Counted from the first letter of the stretch, positions 34,590 to 46,023 are shown. The stretch: DNA of 64,000 bases from Heliomicrobium undosum (GCF_009877425.1 NZ_WXEY01000003.1:1-64000); one strand, 5' to 3'. The notes: generated from the letters alone by a model not told the origin. A program made the numbers and translations.

Positions 34590-35603
34590 ATGGTCATCGT
34601 CATGACCCCCAACGCCACCCAGACGCAAATCGAAAAAGTCAATAAGATCCTCGCTGAGTACGGCTTCGCCGGCCACATGATCACCGGGGTCAACCGCATC
34701 GTCATCGGCGCCGTCGGCGACCGCCAGGCCATCGCCTCCTTAGGTTTGGAAACACTGGCAGGCGTGGAAAAAGTAGTGCCCATCCGCCGCCCCTACAAGC
34801 TGGTCAGCCGGGAGGCGAAGGAAGAGAATACAATCGTTCATGTCAAGGATGTCGCTATTGGCGGCGACGCCGTCACCGTCATCGGCGGTCCCTGCGCCAT
34901 CGAGAGCGTCGAACAGGTCATGCGGGCCGCCGAAGAGGTGCGCCGCTGCGGCGGCAAGATCCTGCGCGGCGGCGCTTTCAAGCCGCGCACATCGCCCTAC
35001 GCCTTCCAAGGACTCGAGGAGGAGGGGCTGAAGATCATGCGCATCGCCGGCCGTTTCGCCGGTCTGCCCACGGTCAGCGAGGTCATCGATGAGGCCAGCC
35101 TTGAATTGGCCAGCCAGTACCTCGACATGGTCCAGATCGGGGCGCGCAACATGCAGAATTTCCGTCTCCTCCAGGCGGTCGGTCGGGCCCGCATCCCCGT
35201 CATCCTCAAGCGGGGTCTATCGGCAACCATCGAGGAGTGGCTCATGGCCGCCGAATACATCCTCTCGGAAGGAAACAGCCAGGTCATCCTCTGTGAGCGG
35301 GGGATCCGCACCTATGAAACAGCGACCCGCAACACCCTCGATCTGAGCGCCATCCCTCTGGTGAAAGAGCTTTCTCATCTTCCCATCCTGGTCGATCCCA
35401 GTCATGCCACCGGCGCATCGCGTCTGGTCAAGTCCATGTCAAAGGCCGCCGTCGCCGCCGGCGCTGACGGGCTGCTGGTGGAGGTTCATCCCGAGCCTTG
35501 CAGGGCGCTCTGTGACGGACCCCAGTCGCTTGATCCCGAGGGATTCGAGGTGTTGATGAAGGAACTGGCCCCCGTCGCCAGGGCGGTAAATCGACTGATG
35601 TAA
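34590..35603 (+). CDS. aroF: 3-deoxy-7-phosphoheptulonate (DAHP) synthase, type I-beta with N-terminal regulatory domain
   Basis: 337 residues, ATG behind GAGGAGG. Residues about 1-70 are the ferredoxin-like regulatory domain of this subtype; the catalytic barrel begins near VTVIGGPCAIES and contains KPRTSPYAFQGL, RNMQNF and DPSHATGAS. It condenses phosphoenolpyruvate and erythrose-4-phosphate, the entry to aromatic amino acids. The upstream phenylalanine-type T-box and the regulatory domain imply both transcriptional and feedback control. Stands alone, ended by a strong terminator. Confidence 0.94.
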   Translation: MVIVMTPNATQTQIEKVNKILAEYGFAGHMITGVNRIVIGAVGDRQAIASLGLETLAGVEKVVPIRRPYKLVSREAKEENTIVHVKDVAIGGDAVTVIGGPCAIESVEQVMRAAEEVRRCGGKILRGGAFKPRTSPYAFQGLEEEGLKIMRIAGRFAGLPTVSEVIDEASLELASQYLDMVQIGARNMQNFRLLQAVGRARIPVILKRGLSATIEEWLMAAEYILSEGNSQVILCERGIRTYETATRNTLDLSAIPLVKELSHLPILVDPSHATGASRLVKSMSKAAVAAGADGLLVEVHPEPCRALCDGPQSLDPEGFEVLMKELAPVARAVNRLM

Positions 35604-35641
35604 AAGCCGTGAAACACGCTCGTGTAGACATAGGCAGATGG

Positions 35642-35696
35642 GGCGCCCGCAGCGTTCTCCCGACCGGCGGGAGAAGCTGGGGGCGCCTTTTTTTTC
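35642..35696 (+). terminator. Rho-independent terminator after aroF
   Basis: Long stem GGCGCCC ... TTCTCCCG / CGGGAGAA ... GGGCGCC with loop ACCGG, then eight T residues. Confidence 0.9.
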
Positions 35697-35933
35697 GTGC
35701 TGCTCTTTTTCGTTCTAGCCCGTAACCCCGAAACATAACCATACAAATGGGGCCTCTGGCAGAGGTTTTTCGACTTTGCGGCAGCATACGGTTTTCCCCG
35801 CCATTGACAGTCATACGGACACGCATGGGCTCATATAAATTTTAGCGTTAAGGCCTGTCAACGGAAATATTTGGGGTGTAGACCCAACCGAGCGGCCAGG
35901 GCAAAACAGTCCGATAAGGAGGGGAAAACCGCG

Positions 35934-37412
35934 ATGGAGAAACTGGATATTTTCCGTGATATCAGTGACCGCACCGGAGGCGACATCTATATCGGGGTGG
36001 TAGGCCCGGTCCGCACGGGTAAGTCCACCTTTATCAAACGATTTATGGAACATCTCGTGTTGCCCAACATCAAAAACATCCATGACAAGGAGCGGGCTCG
36101 CGACGAGCTCCCGCAGTCCGGCGCCGGGCGCACGATTATGACGACGGAGCCGAAGTTCATCCCCAATGAGGCGGTGGAGATCGGCGTCAAAAACGGCCTC
36201 AAGATGCGGATCCGCATGGTCGACTGTGTCGGCTACACCGTCGAAGGCGCCCTCGGCTACGAGGAAGAGGAAGGGCCGCGGATGGTCATGACGCCCTGGG
36301 CGGAGGCGGAGATGCCTTTCCAGGACGCAGCCGAGATCGGCACGCGCAAGGTGATCGCTGATCACTCCACCATCGGCCTCGTCATCACCACCGACGGCTC
36401 GATCACCGACCTGCCCCGCGATTCCTATATGGAAGCGGAGGAACGGGTGATTGAAGAACTGCGGGAACTGCACAAGCCCTTTGTCGTCATCCTGAACTCC
36501 ATGCGGCCCCATTCGCGGGAGACGGCGGAACTGGCCTACACCCTCGAAGGCCAGTACCAGGTGCCCGTTTTGCCGCTGAACGTGTCGGAACTGAACCAGG
36601 ATGACATCCTGAAGCTCCTCGAAGAAGCGCTCTACGAGTTCCCGGTGACCGAGGTGAACATCAACCTGCCCCTCTGGATCGAGGAGTTGGATGTCAAACA
36701 CCCGCTGCGGCAGAAATTCGAAAGCGCCGTCCGGGAGACGATCTCGCAAGTGAAGCGGCTCCGCGACATCGACATCGCCGTCGAGACCCTGGGCGAGTAC
36801 GATTTCGTCGAAGAGGTCTTCCTGCAGCAGATGAACCTGGGGACCGGCGCAGCCTCCATCGAAATGACGGCGCCGGACAACATGTTCTACACAGTGCTCC
36901 AGGAAGAGAGCGGCTTCACCATCACCGGCGAGCATGACCTGCTGCGGCTGATGAAGGAACTGTCCAAAGCCAAGCGCGAGTATGACAAGGTGTCGACGGC
37001 ACTGGAGGATGTGCGCCAGAACGGATACGGCGTCGTCAACCCGAGCCTCGAAGAGATGTACCTGGAAGAGCCGGAACTGATCAAACAGGGGAACCGCTTC
37101 GGCGTCAAATTGAAAGCGAGCGCGCCGTCGCTGCACATCATCCGCGCCGACATCACCACCGAGATCACCCCCATCATCGGAACGGAGAAGCAGTGCGAGG
37201 AACTGGTCCGCTACATCCTCGAAGAGTTCGAGGAGAATCCCCAGAAGATCTGGGAATCCAACATATTCGGAAAATCGCTGCACGACCTGGTCCGGGAGGG
37301 CGTCCAAAACAAGCTCCAACGGATGCCGGAAAACGTTCAGGGCAAGTTGCAGGAGACGTTACAGCGCATCGTCAACGAAGGCAACGGCGGTCTGATCTGC
37401 ATCATCATCTAA
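35934..37412 (+). CDS. spoIVA: Stage IV sporulation protein A (spore coat ATPase)
   Basis: 492 residues from ATG 35934 with AAGGAGGGG upstream. MEKLDIFRDISDRTGGDIYI is the conserved N-terminus; the Walker A motif is GPVRTGKST (24-32). SpoIVA hydrolyses ATP and polymerises on the forespore to form the base of the coat. Its near full-length conservation shows the organism is, or recently was, a spore former. Terminated at once by a good hairpin. Confidence 0.96.
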   Translation: MEKLDIFRDISDRTGGDIYIGVVGPVRTGKSTFIKRFMEHLVLPNIKNIHDKERARDELPQSGAGRTIMTTEPKFIPNEAVEIGVKNGLKMRIRMVDCVGYTVEGALGYEEEEGPRMVMTPWAEAEMPFQDAAEIGTRKVIADHSTIGLVITTDGSITDLPRDSYMEAEERVIEELRELHKPFVVILNSMRPHSRETAELAYTLEGQYQVPVLPLNVSELNQDDILKLLEEALYEFPVTEVNINLPLWIEELDVKHPLRQKFESAVRETISQVKRLRDIDIAVETLGEYDFVEEVFLQQMNLGTGAASIEMTAPDNMFYTVLQEESGFTITGEHDLLRLMKELSKAKREYDKVSTALEDVRQNGYGVVNPSLEEMYLEEPELIKQGNRFGVKLKASAPSLHIIRADITTEITPIIGTEKQCEELVRYILEEFEENPQKIWESNIFGKSLHDLVREGVQNKLQRMPENVQGKLQETLQRIVNEGNGGLICIII

Positions 37413-37415
37413 AGA

Positions 37416-37446
37416 AAAAGCCGGGAACAAAGGCCCGGCTTTTTTC
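37416..37446 (+). terminator. Rho-independent terminator after spoIVA
   Basis: Stem AAAGCCGGG / CCCGGCTTT with loop AACAAAGG and a run of T. Confidence 0.9.
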
Positions 37447-37528
37447 CTTGTCCCCTCCGGAAGGGAATCGAGGGGGTTAGGTGGTATTAGTTATTATAAG
37501 TGAAATGCGAAAGGGGAAACGGTTCTTT

Positions 37529-38125
37529 ATGAAGATCGTTCTGGTCAACGGAAGCCCTAACCGGACAGGGAATACGGCGGCGCTGCTCGATGCCGCGGCG
37601 GAGGAGATCGCGAAGGCTGGCGCAGAGGTGATCCGGGTCGAGGCCGCCGAGGCGCTGGCCGACGCCCGCTGGCCCTTTTGCACCGCCTGTTCGACGCCTT
37701 GCACCGCCGCCTGCTTTCAGGGAACCGCCCTGGAGAAGGCCTACGCCGAGATCACCGGCGCGGATGGCGTGATTATCGGCAGCCCCGTCTATTTCGGAAC
37801 GGTGAGCGCCCAATTGAAGGCCTTTTTTGATAAGACCCGCCAGGTCCGTGGGCATAAGGCTTGGATCGGCAAACCCGGCGGCGCCGTCACCTGCGGCGCG
37901 GCGCGCTTCGGCGGCCAGGAGACAACGGTGCGGGCGATCCATGACATGATGCTCGTACAGGGTATGACCCTTGTCGGCGACGGTTATCTTGAGAATGACT
38001 GCGGTCACTTCGGCGCCTCGGCCCAAAAACCGGCTGCCACAGATGCCGACGGGCTCAAGCGGGCGCGGATCCTCGGTCGGCGGGTTGTCGAGGCGGCTCG
38101 CGAGCGTTCTCTCAAAAAGGGTTGA
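37529..38125 (+). CDS. Flavodoxin-like NAD(P)H-dependent FMN reductase, cysteine-rich
   Basis: 198 residues from ATG 37529 behind AAAGGGG. The flavin-phosphate loop is GSPNRTGNTAALLD (residues 8-21) and the flavin ring site is GSPVYFGTVSAQLKAFFD. Between them, CTACSTPCTAAC gives four cysteines within 12 residues, as in iron-sulfur flavoproteins of anaerobes, though spacing is not the classic one. It probably transfers electrons to an unknown acceptor or reduces quinones. Between it and dgt are imperfect copies of a GTTGAACGRCTGC phrase. Confidence 0.75.
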   Translation: MKIVLVNGSPNRTGNTAALLDAAAEEIAKAGAEVIRVEAAEALADARWPFCTACSTPCTAACFQGTALEKAYAEITGADGVIIGSPVYFGTVSAQLKAFFDKTRQVRGHKAWIGKPGGAVTCGAARFGGQETTVRAIHDMMLVQGMTLVGDGYLENDCGHFGASAQKPAATDADGLKRARILGRRVVEAARERSLKKG

Positions 38126-38264
38126 ACGACTGCCACGAAAAGGCTGTAACCGCCGCCGCGAAAAAAAGTTGAACGGCTGCAAAAAGGGCTGCCCAGGGGT
38201 TGACGGAATTTGCTGATTGGTCGGAGTCTGGGGTAAGGAAACCCCGGTTGAGTGAGGTGGGACC

Positions 38265-39272
38265 ATGATTCTTCGGGAAGAACTGGAACGGCGGGAAGAG
38301 AACCTCTTATCTCCCCATGCGGCCAAGAGCGCCCGCAGCAAGGGGCGGATGAAACCGGAAGAGGAATGCGCCATGCGGACCGCTTTCCAACGCGACCGCG
38401 ACCGGATCATCCACTCAAAGTCCTTCCGTCGGCTGAAGCATAAGACCCAGGTCTTCATCTCGCCGGAAGGGGATCACTTCCGCACCCGCCTCACCCACAC
38501 CCTGGAGGTGTCACAAATCGCCCGGACCATCGCCCGGGCGCTGGGGCTCAATGAGGATCTGACGGAAGCGATCGCCCTCGGTCATGACCTTGGCCACACC
38601 CCCTTTGGTCATGCCGGCGAAGACGCCCTCGACAAGACGCTGAAAGAGGGGTTCTCCCACGCCCGGCAGAGCCTGCGTGTCGTCGACACGTTGGAACAAG
38701 GGGTGGGATTAAACCTGACCTGGGAGGTTCGCGACGGCATCGTCAACCATTCCAGCAGCGGCAAACCGGCCACCCTCGAGGGGCAGATCGTCCGCTGGGC
38801 CGACCGCTTCGCCTACATCAACCATGACATCGACGACGCCATCCGGGGCGGCATCATCAGCCAAGACGACCTGCCGGCAGACTGCATCCATGTCCTCGGG
38901 GGAAATCACCGCTCCCGGATCAACCGGATGGTCATGGACATGGTGGAGGCCTCCTGGGACCAGCCCGAGATCCGGCTCAGCCCGGAGGTGGAAGAGGCGA
39001 CGCTCAAGTTGCGGCGCTTCATGTTCAACGAGGTCTATATCGGTTCGCGGGCCAAGGCGGAAGAGAGCAAGGCGAAGGAACTGATCTTTTCCCTGTTCCG
39101 CTACTTCAAGTACAACCCGCGCGCTATGCCCCAGGAGTACCAGGACATGATCGAAACGCAGGGGATGGAACGTGCTGTCGCCGATTACATCTCAGGCATG
39201 ACCGATCGCTTTGCCGTCAAGGTCTATGAACGACTATTCCTGCCCTCACCGTGGCTCAGTCGCTGGGATTAG
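38265..39272 (+). CDS. dgt: dGTP triphosphohydrolase-like HD protein
   Basis: 335 residues. HD-domain metal residues are H78 (LTHTLEV), H107-D108 ([11 protein letters not shown]) and a downstream aspartate near [11 protein letters not shown]. The family hydrolyses dNTPs to nucleosides and tripolyphosphate, trimming dNTP pools. Its place just before dnaG and rpoD is the common Clostridia arrangement. TATAAT at 39290-39295, just after this gene, may be part of a promoter for dnaG. Confidence 0.88.
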   Translation: MILREELERREENLLSPHAAKSARSKGRMKPEEECAMRTAFQRDRDRIIHSKSFRRLKHKTQVFISPEGDHFRTRLTHTLEVSQIARTIARALGLNEDLTEAIALGHDLGHTPFGHAGEDALDKTLKEGFSHARQSLRVVDTLEQGVGLNLTWEVRDGIVNHSSSGKPATLEGQIVRWADRFAYINHDIDDAIRGGIISQDDLPADCIHVLGGNHRSRINRMVMDMVEASWDQPEIRLSPEVEEATLKLRRFMFNEVYIGSRAKAEESKAKELIFSLFRYFKYNPRAMPQEYQDMIETQGMERAVADYISGMTDRFAVKVYERLFLPSPWLSRWD

Positions 39273-39460
39273 AACCCCCAGAGGGTAGGTATAATATAGA
39301 GGATCTGGAACCGGCGCATAGGAACCGTCAAAAAAGTGTCGGATTTCTGGAGGAAATGTCAACTTCGCCGCGAATAACAAGAAAGGATTTCAGGCTGTCG
39401 CAAAGCGGAAGAAGAAGGATTTAAGCGCCAGACGGCGAATGCATGATGGGGTGATGGTTT

Positions 39461-41436
39461 TTGCGAGATCCCCAGATCGTCGATGAGATTCGCCATCGTT
39501 TGGATATTGTCGAAATTGTGGCGGATTACGTGGCGCTGAAACGGCAGGGCGGGCGGTATGCCGGGCTCTGCCCCTTTCACTCCGAAAAGACACCGTCTTT
39601 TACCGTATCGCGGGATAAGCAATATTTTCATTGCTTCGGTTGCGGCACGGGTGGCGATGTCTTTACCTTTGTCATGCTCCGTGAGAACCTGACCTTTCCC
39701 GAAACCCTCAAAAAATTGGCGGAACGCGCCGGCGTCACCCTCCCGGAACAGAAACTGACGCCCACCCAGCAGGCCCAGCGTACCGCTGTCGAGCGCGGGC
39801 GGGCGTTGCACAAGCGAGCGGTCGAACTGTACTTCCAATGTCTCCGAGAGGACGGCCGGGCCCGTCCGGCCCGGGAGTACCTGAGCCGCCGGGGCGTGAG
39901 CGACAGCGTGGCCGTCGATTTCGGACTCGGCTTTGCCCCGCCTGGCTGGGAGTTTCTCGCCACCCGATTGCAGCAAGAAGGATACAATCCGGAAGAATTG
40001 GAGCGGTTCGGCCTGATCGTGCCCCGCCAGGGGGGAGAGGGCCACTACGACCGCTTCCGCAACCGGATCATCTTTCCCATATTCGACGCCCAAGGGCGTC
40101 CGGTCGCCTTCGGCGGCCGCGTCTTAGACGATGAGGTTCCCAAGTATCTCAACTCGCCGGAAACGCCCCTTTACAAAAAGGGGCAGCACCTCTACGGCCT
40201 GAACAAGGCCGGTCCCGCCATCCGGGAAAAAGGGGTGGCCGTGCTGGTCGAGGGGTACATGGATGTCATCGCCTGTCACCAGCATGGCATCCGCCAGGCT
40301 GTGGCCAGCCTTGGCACAGCCATGACGACGGAGCAAGGTCGATTGCTCCTCCGCTACGGGCCGCGGGTGCTGATCTGCTATGACAGCGACCGGGCCGGCA
40401 TGGAAGCGACGGTGAAGGCCGGCGAGATCCTGACCGCTCTGGGGGCGCAAATCCATGTGCTGACCCTGCCGGAAGGCAAGGACCCTGACGAGTACCTGCA
40501 GCGCCATGGCGCCGACAGCTTTTGGCTGGCGGCGGAACAGGCGCCGCCCTTTTTCAACTTTTGCTATTCCCGCGCCGCCGCCGCGCAGGACCTATCGTCC
40601 GCCGCCGGCAAGGCGTCCGTTGTTCGCGAACTGACATCCCTCTTGCTGGCCATGCCCAGCGCCGTCGAACAGGAGGCCAATATCCAGTGGCTGGCCCGGG
40701 AGTTGCGGCTCTCCGAGGCGGCGGTGATGGAGGAGATCCGGGGACACGCCCGGAATGCCAGGGCGCCGGGGATGAGAAAGGAAAATATTAGACATACTAT
40801 TTCTGCTTCTGCCCCTGCCTGGAGTGCCGGGGATCCCGGGACACAGGCGGCGTTCACAGCGCCCGGCGATGCCGGGGCGGTCGATGGCGCCACTGCGGGG
40901 CCAGAGAGCGGGGCGGAGCGACGACAACATAGTGCAAACCGAAAAGAACAGGCCTGGCGCTATCTCCTTTACTGGATGATCGAGGATCCGGACCGGGTCC
41001 GCTGGGTCTTTGAACGGTTGGGCGAGGAAATCCCCCGCGCCGAGGAACCCTTGGGTGAAATCCTTGCCGCCTTGACGGCTGTATCTGACGAAGGCGGCGG
41101 AGGTTCCCTGACCGGACGGGTGGCTGAACGTCTGTCTACGAACAACGCGAAGGGATACCTGAGCGCGCTGTTGGTGGAGGACATCCTCTGCCGGGAACCG
41201 GTGATAGAAGATTGCATCAACACACTGCGTTATGGATGGTTGACAGAAGAAATCGCCAGCCTGGAGAGCCAGGTGGACGCCTTCTCCCGGAGCGGTGAAA
41301 TGGAGGCGATGCAGCGTTTGCTGCCACGCCTAGCGAAGTTACAGCAAGCCCGCAACCGGGCGGCGCGCAGACAGGGCGCCATGCCTTTTGGCGGTCGATT
41401 GGATCAACGGCCCTGGTACAAGGGGGGGAACCACGG

Positions 41437-41440
<4 letters not shown>
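39461..41440 (+). CDS. dnaG: DNA primase
   Basis: 659 residues from a TTG start ([20 protein letters not shown]). The zinc ribbon uses C37, H40, C58 and C61; the TOPRIM core has [15 protein letters not shown] (about 260-274) and a following [11 protein letters not shown]. The C-terminal third is a DnaB-binding-like region, with a low-complexity linker near 445-490. It lays RNA primers at the replication fork. The last four bases overlap rpoD. Confidence 0.95.
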
Positions 41441-42552
<1,112 letters not shown>

Positions 42553-42578
42553 CGACTCGACTGGCGGAAAATGGATCA

Positions 42579-42607
42579 TTGACCGAGGCTTGGTCTTCGC
42601 GTATAAT
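42579..42607 (+). promoter_or_regulatory. Sigma-A promoter of the tRNA gene
   Basis: TTGACC, exactly 17 bases, TATAAT; the closest match to consensus seen in the window. Between it and the tRNA is an 8-bp hairpin GCATCCCC / GGGGATGT. Confidence 0.85.
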
Positions 42608-42651
42608 CGAATAGACGCTTTTTTATGGCATCCCCTCTGGGGATGTCGAAC

Positions 42652-42726
42652 GGGCCTATAGCTCAGCGGTAGAGCGGCCGGCTCATAACCGGTTGGTCCC
42701 AGGTTCGATCCCTGGTGGGCCCACCA
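42652..42726 (+). tRNA. tRNA with anticodon CAU (probably tRNA-Ile2, otherwise elongator tRNA-Met)
   Basis: 75 bases with encoded CCA. Acceptor arm GGGCCTA / TGGGCCC, D arm GCTC..GAGC, T arm with GGTTCGATC. The anticodon loop is CTCATAA, anticodon CAU. That loop matches bacterial tRNA-Ile2, whose C34 is changed to lysidine by TilS, better than elongator Met loops (TTCATAC). Sequence alone cannot settle it; initiator Met is unlikely. It is a single-gene unit between its own promoter and terminator. Confidence 0.92.
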
Positions 42727-42739
42727 CATATGCAAATCG

Positions 42740-42778
42740 CCCGTTTGCCTGACCGGCAGACGGGTTTTTGTTTTTTTG
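42740..42778 (+). terminator. Rho-independent terminator of the tRNA gene
   Basis: Ten-pair stem CCCGTTTGCC / GGCAGACGGG (one wobble), then TTTTTGTTTTTTT. Confidence 0.9.
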
Positions 42779-42822
42779 AAAAGCAACTGATAAGAAATGA
42801 CGATCGCGAAGGATGGATTCTG

Positions 42823-43572
42823 TTGGAACTGAGCCCTCGTTTGCAGCGGTTGGCGGCGGCAGCGCCGCCAGGTCAGCCCATCGCCGACATCGGCACCGAT
42901 CACGCCTATATCCCCGTCCACCTGGTTAAAACCGGCATCGTCCCTTATGCGGTAGGGGTTGATGTCCATCCCGGTCCGCTGGAAGCGGCGCGCCTGCACG
43001 TGGCCGCCTACGGCGTCAAAGACAGGGTCGACATCCGGGCGGGCGACGGGCTCGCGCCGTTGCAACCCCGTGAGGTCGTCGCCATCGTCATCGCCGGCAT
43101 GGGCGGCGGAACCATGCAGACCATCTTAACGGAGGGAGACGCCGCCGGCAAGTTGGCCGGTGTGAGCCGTCTCATCCTGCAGCCGCTGGAAGGCGCCGGC
43201 GAACTGCGTCGCTGGCTCCATCACCGGGGATGGCGGATCATCGATGAGGATCTGGTGGCCGAAGGGCCGCGCATCTATGAAGTGATCGTGCTGGAGCCGG
43301 CGGAAGCAGATAACGATACCCGAAAAGCCATCTTCGGCTCCGAAGAGAACGCAGCAGTCGAGGAACTCTACTGGGATCTCGGCCCCCTGCTCCTGGCGCG
43401 GAAACACCCGCTGCTGCTCCCGGTCGTGGAAAAGCGGATCGAGCGTGAAAGGCGGGCGCTGGCGGGCATCGCCAAGGCGCGGCAGCCGGACGAGGCGAAA
43501 CTGGAGCGGATCGAATCACGCATCAAGGCGTTGGAAAGGGTGAGGGCATGGCTATCGCCTGCGCGCGGATAA
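42823..43572 (+). CDS. trmK: tRNA (adenine22-N1)-methyltransferase TrmK
   Basis: 249 residues from TTG 42823 with GAAGGATGG upstream; the frame is open back into the tRNA but that cannot be coding. SAM-binding ADIGTDHAYIP (21-31) and IAGMGGGTM, followed by LILQPLEG, are TrmK hallmarks. It methylates A22 in the D-loop of certain tRNAs. Its end overlaps the Nif3-like gene by 25 bases, the usual trmK-yqfO pairing in Firmicutes. Confidence 0.9.
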   Translation: MELSPRLQRLAAAAPPGQPIADIGTDHAYIPVHLVKTGIVPYAVGVDVHPGPLEAARLHVAAYGVKDRVDIRAGDGLAPLQPREVVAIVIAGMGGGTMQTILTEGDAAGKLAGVSRLILQPLEGAGELRRWLHHRGWRIIDEDLVAEGPRIYEVIVLEPAEADNDTRKAIFGSEENAAVEELYWDLGPLLLARKHPLLLPVVEKRIERERRALAGIAKARQPDEAKLERIESRIKALERVRAWLSPARG

Positions 43573-44669
43573 TCGAGTGGATTGAACGTCTGGCCCCGAA
43601 GGGGCTGGCGGAAGACTGGGATAATGTGGGGCTCCAGTTGGGCGATCCCTCTCGCCCCGTGGAGAGGATCTATGTCGCCCTTGATGTAGACGAAAAGGTG
43701 GTCCAGGCGGCGGCGGAACAGGGCTGCCAGATGATCCTGTCCCACCACCCCTTGTTGTTTAAACCGATCCGGACATTGCGCTGGGACCAGCCGCAGGGAC
43801 GGCTACTCAAGGCCATCATCGACCATGATCTGCAGGTCTACGCCGCCCATACCAACCTGGATTCGGCCCGGGGAGGCGTCAACGACATCCTGGCGCAGCG
43901 ACTCGGCCTTGAGGCGGCAGAACCGCTCTTTGACGACAAACAGGAGGAACTGGTCAAGATCGTCGTCTTCGTCCCTGTCGAGCATGAGGCGGCGGTCCGC
44001 CAGGCCATGGGCGAAGCCGGCGCCGGACATATCGGAAACTACTCCCATTGCAGCTTTCGCAGCGCCGGGCGGGGAACCTTTTTGCCCCTCGAAGGCACGA
44101 ATCCCTTTATCGGCGCCAAAGGCGTCCTCGAAGAGGTGGAAGAACTTCGTTTAGAGACGATCGTCCCCAAAAAAGCCTTGAACCGGGTCATCAAGGCAAT
44201 GTTAAAGGCCCACCCCTACGAAGAGGTCGCCTACGACCTCTACCCCTTGCTCAATACCGGCGAAAAAACCGGCCTCGGCCGCATCGGCCGTTTGCGCCAA
44301 CCGGTGACGATAGAAGCATTGGCCGATCGGATCAAACAGAGCCTTGCCATCACTCGGGTCCGCTGGACCGGCGCCGACAAGGGACGGCTCATCGAGAAGA
44401 TCGCCGTCTGCGGCGGTTCCGGCGCATCGGTCATCGCCCGCGCCCATTTCAAGGGCGCTCAGGTGCTGGTCACGGGCGACATGAAGTATCATGAAGCCCA
44501 GTCGGCCCAGTCCCTGGGGCTCGACGTCCTTGACGCCGGTCATTTCGCCACGGAACGGCCTGTTCTGGAAGTGCTGGCCGCCTACATCAAAGAGACGGCG
44601 TCTCGGGAAAAGGCGGCTATCCAGGTGATCGTCCATGGGGAGAGCCAGGACCCCTTTGCCGACCTGTAG
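43548..44669 (+). CDS. Nif3-like dinuclear metal centre protein (YqfO type)
   Basis: 373 residues, the long form with a PII-like insert (about residues 130-230). Metal-site blocks are SHHPLLFKP, AHTNLDSARGGVNDIL and near the end GDMKYHEAQSAQSLG and DAGHFATE. The family forms toroidal hexamers; it has been proposed to act as a GTP cyclohydrolase type 1-like enzyme or metal chaperone, but its role is not settled. Coupled to trmK. Confidence 0.9.
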   Translation: MAIACARIIEWIERLAPKGLAEDWDNVGLQLGDPSRPVERIYVALDVDEKVVQAAAEQGCQMILSHHPLLFKPIRTLRWDQPQGRLLKAIIDHDLQVYAAHTNLDSARGGVNDILAQRLGLEAAEPLFDDKQEELVKIVVFVPVEHEAAVRQAMGEAGAGHIGNYSHCSFRSAGRGTFLPLEGTNPFIGAKGVLEEVEELRLETIVPKKALNRVIKAMLKAHPYEEVAYDLYPLLNTGEKTGLGRIGRLRQPVTIEALADRIKQSLAITRVRWTGADKGRLIEKIAVCGGSGASVIARAHFKGAQVLVTGDMKYHEAQSAQSLGLDVLDAGHFATERPVLEVLAAYIKETASREKAAIQVIVHGESQDPFADL

Positions 44670-44696
44670 GCCTTCAGCCGGGAAGGAGAGTGGACC

Positions 44697-45308
44697 ATGC
44701 GATACGGAATCCTCGCCGATGTTCACGGAAAACCGGAGGCCTTGCAAAAGGCGTTGCGCCTGCTGCAGGATGTAGACCGCATCGTTTTTCTCGGCGACGT
44801 TCCAGGATATCGTGACATCGAAGGCATGCCCGAGTGCTTGCAGGCCTTGGCGGCTGAGGGCGCGCTGGCGGTGCGCGGAAATTGTGACGCCTACATGTTG
44901 GCCCACAGGCGGCCGCCCGAGATCGCAGCTTCGCTCTGGGATTATTATGCGGCCTGGCCGGAGGAAATCATGGAAGGCGACCTGCTCTTCGTCCACGGCG
45001 GTCCCCGCGATCCTCTCCATGAACGGGTGAACGGAGAGGAAGCGGCCTGGCGAAACTTCCGGGTCCGTGATTTTTCCATCTGTTTTCACGGCCATGAGCA
45101 CCGGGTCACCGCCTTTGCCAGCCGGGACGACGGCGACGTAGAGACGGTTAGGCTGCCGGAGACGGGCCTCTATACCCTCGAGGCGAAGAGCCGCTACATC
45201 ATCGGCGTCGGCTCTGTGGGAAAGCCGAAAGATGAGCGCCGGGGCAGCGTCGTTCTTTTTGATGATTATAAGCGATTGCTCCGGGTGGAACGGTTTAGCA
45301 TCGACTGA
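44697..45308 (+). CDS. Calcineurin-like metallophosphoesterase
   Basis: 203 residues behind AAGGAGAG. Metal-binding motifs in order: DVHG (D8, H10), GDVPGY, GNCD, VHGG and GHEH. The set fits the YfcE/MJ0936-like branch of small phosphodiesterases; the substrate is not known. It follows the Nif3-like gene by 27 bases and precedes DUF1405 by 10, so the four genes may form one operon. Confidence 0.85.
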   Translation: MRYGILADVHGKPEALQKALRLLQDVDRIVFLGDVPGYRDIEGMPECLQALAAEGALAVRGNCDAYMLAHRRPPEIAASLWDYYAAWPEEIMEGDLLFVHGGPRDPLHERVNGEEAAWRNFRVRDFSICFHGHEHRVTAFASRDDGDVETVRLPETGLYTLEAKSRYIIGVGSVGKPKDERRGSVVLFDDYKRLLRVERFSID

Positions 45309-45318
45309 GGGGGGAGCG

Positions 45319-46023
45319 ATGATAGAAACGATGATTGAAAAGATGACAAACCAACGCAAATGGCAGGACCATCCCCTGGTTTCCTGGATCTTTTCCTCGA
45401 CGGCGATGACGGCGTTGGTTGCCGTCAACCTCGTGGGCACCCTCTATGGCTTCTGGTGGTACCGCATGCAACTGGCGGAGACGCCTCTGCGCTACTGGCC
45501 GCTCGTGCCGGACAGCCCCCTCGCCTCGGGAGATTTCACCCTCCTGCTGGCGTTGCTGCTCCTGGGCATCCGCTGGCCCTGGCTGGAGTGCCTGGCGCCA
45601 GTCGTGCTGGTCAAGTACGGACTCTGGGCGGTGATCATCAACATCGACGCGGCCCTTACCGCCGGAGCCACCTTTGAGAACTGGATGCTCGGCCTGTCCC
45701 ACCTGGGCATGGCCCTTCAGGCGCTCTTGTTCTGGCCGCGACTGCGCTACTCCCGGCGGGTCTGGGCTGCCGTGACCGCCTGGGTGTTTTTCAACGACTT
45801 TGCCGATTACCGCTGGGATATCTATCCCTATCTCTTCAACCCCGGCCAGTACGACCTAGCCCTAGTGAGCGCCGTTCTGCTATCAGTGCTCTCCCTCGGC
45901 CTGGGCGCTTATTTCGCCTCTTCTTTTTCCGGCATGGGCCTGGGCGAGCCGTCGGCGCGGGTTAACCAGTTGCCGAGGAGCGGCGTGAGCGCCATCAATG
46001 ACAAGATCCAGAGCCCGAAGTAG
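45319..46023 (+). CDS. DUF1405 family membrane protein (YpjA-like)
   Basis: 234 residues from ATG 45319 behind GGGGGGAG. About six hydrophobic segments; NLVGTLYGFWWYRMQL and the block FNDFADYRWDIYPY are typical of DUF1405. Function unknown. The last 115 bases lie opposite the end of the converging TVP38 gene, so both C-termini are encoded by the same DNA. Confidence 0.82.
   Translation: MIETMIEKMTNQRKWQDHPLVSWIFSSTAMTALVAVNLVGTLYGFWWYRMQLAETPLRYWPLVPDSPLASGDFTLLLALLLLGIRWPWLECLAPVVLVKYGLWAVIINIDAALTAGATFENWMLGLSHLGMALQALLFWPRLRYSRRVWAAVTAWVFFNDFADYRWDIYPYLFNPGQYDLALVSAVLLSVLSLGLGAYFASSFSGMGLGEPSARVNQLPRSGVSAINDKIQSPK

Noticed and set aside
42715-42822. Upstream extension of trmK into the tRNA
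   Set aside because: The frame overlaps the tRNA end and its terminator, so the TTG at 42823 is the start.
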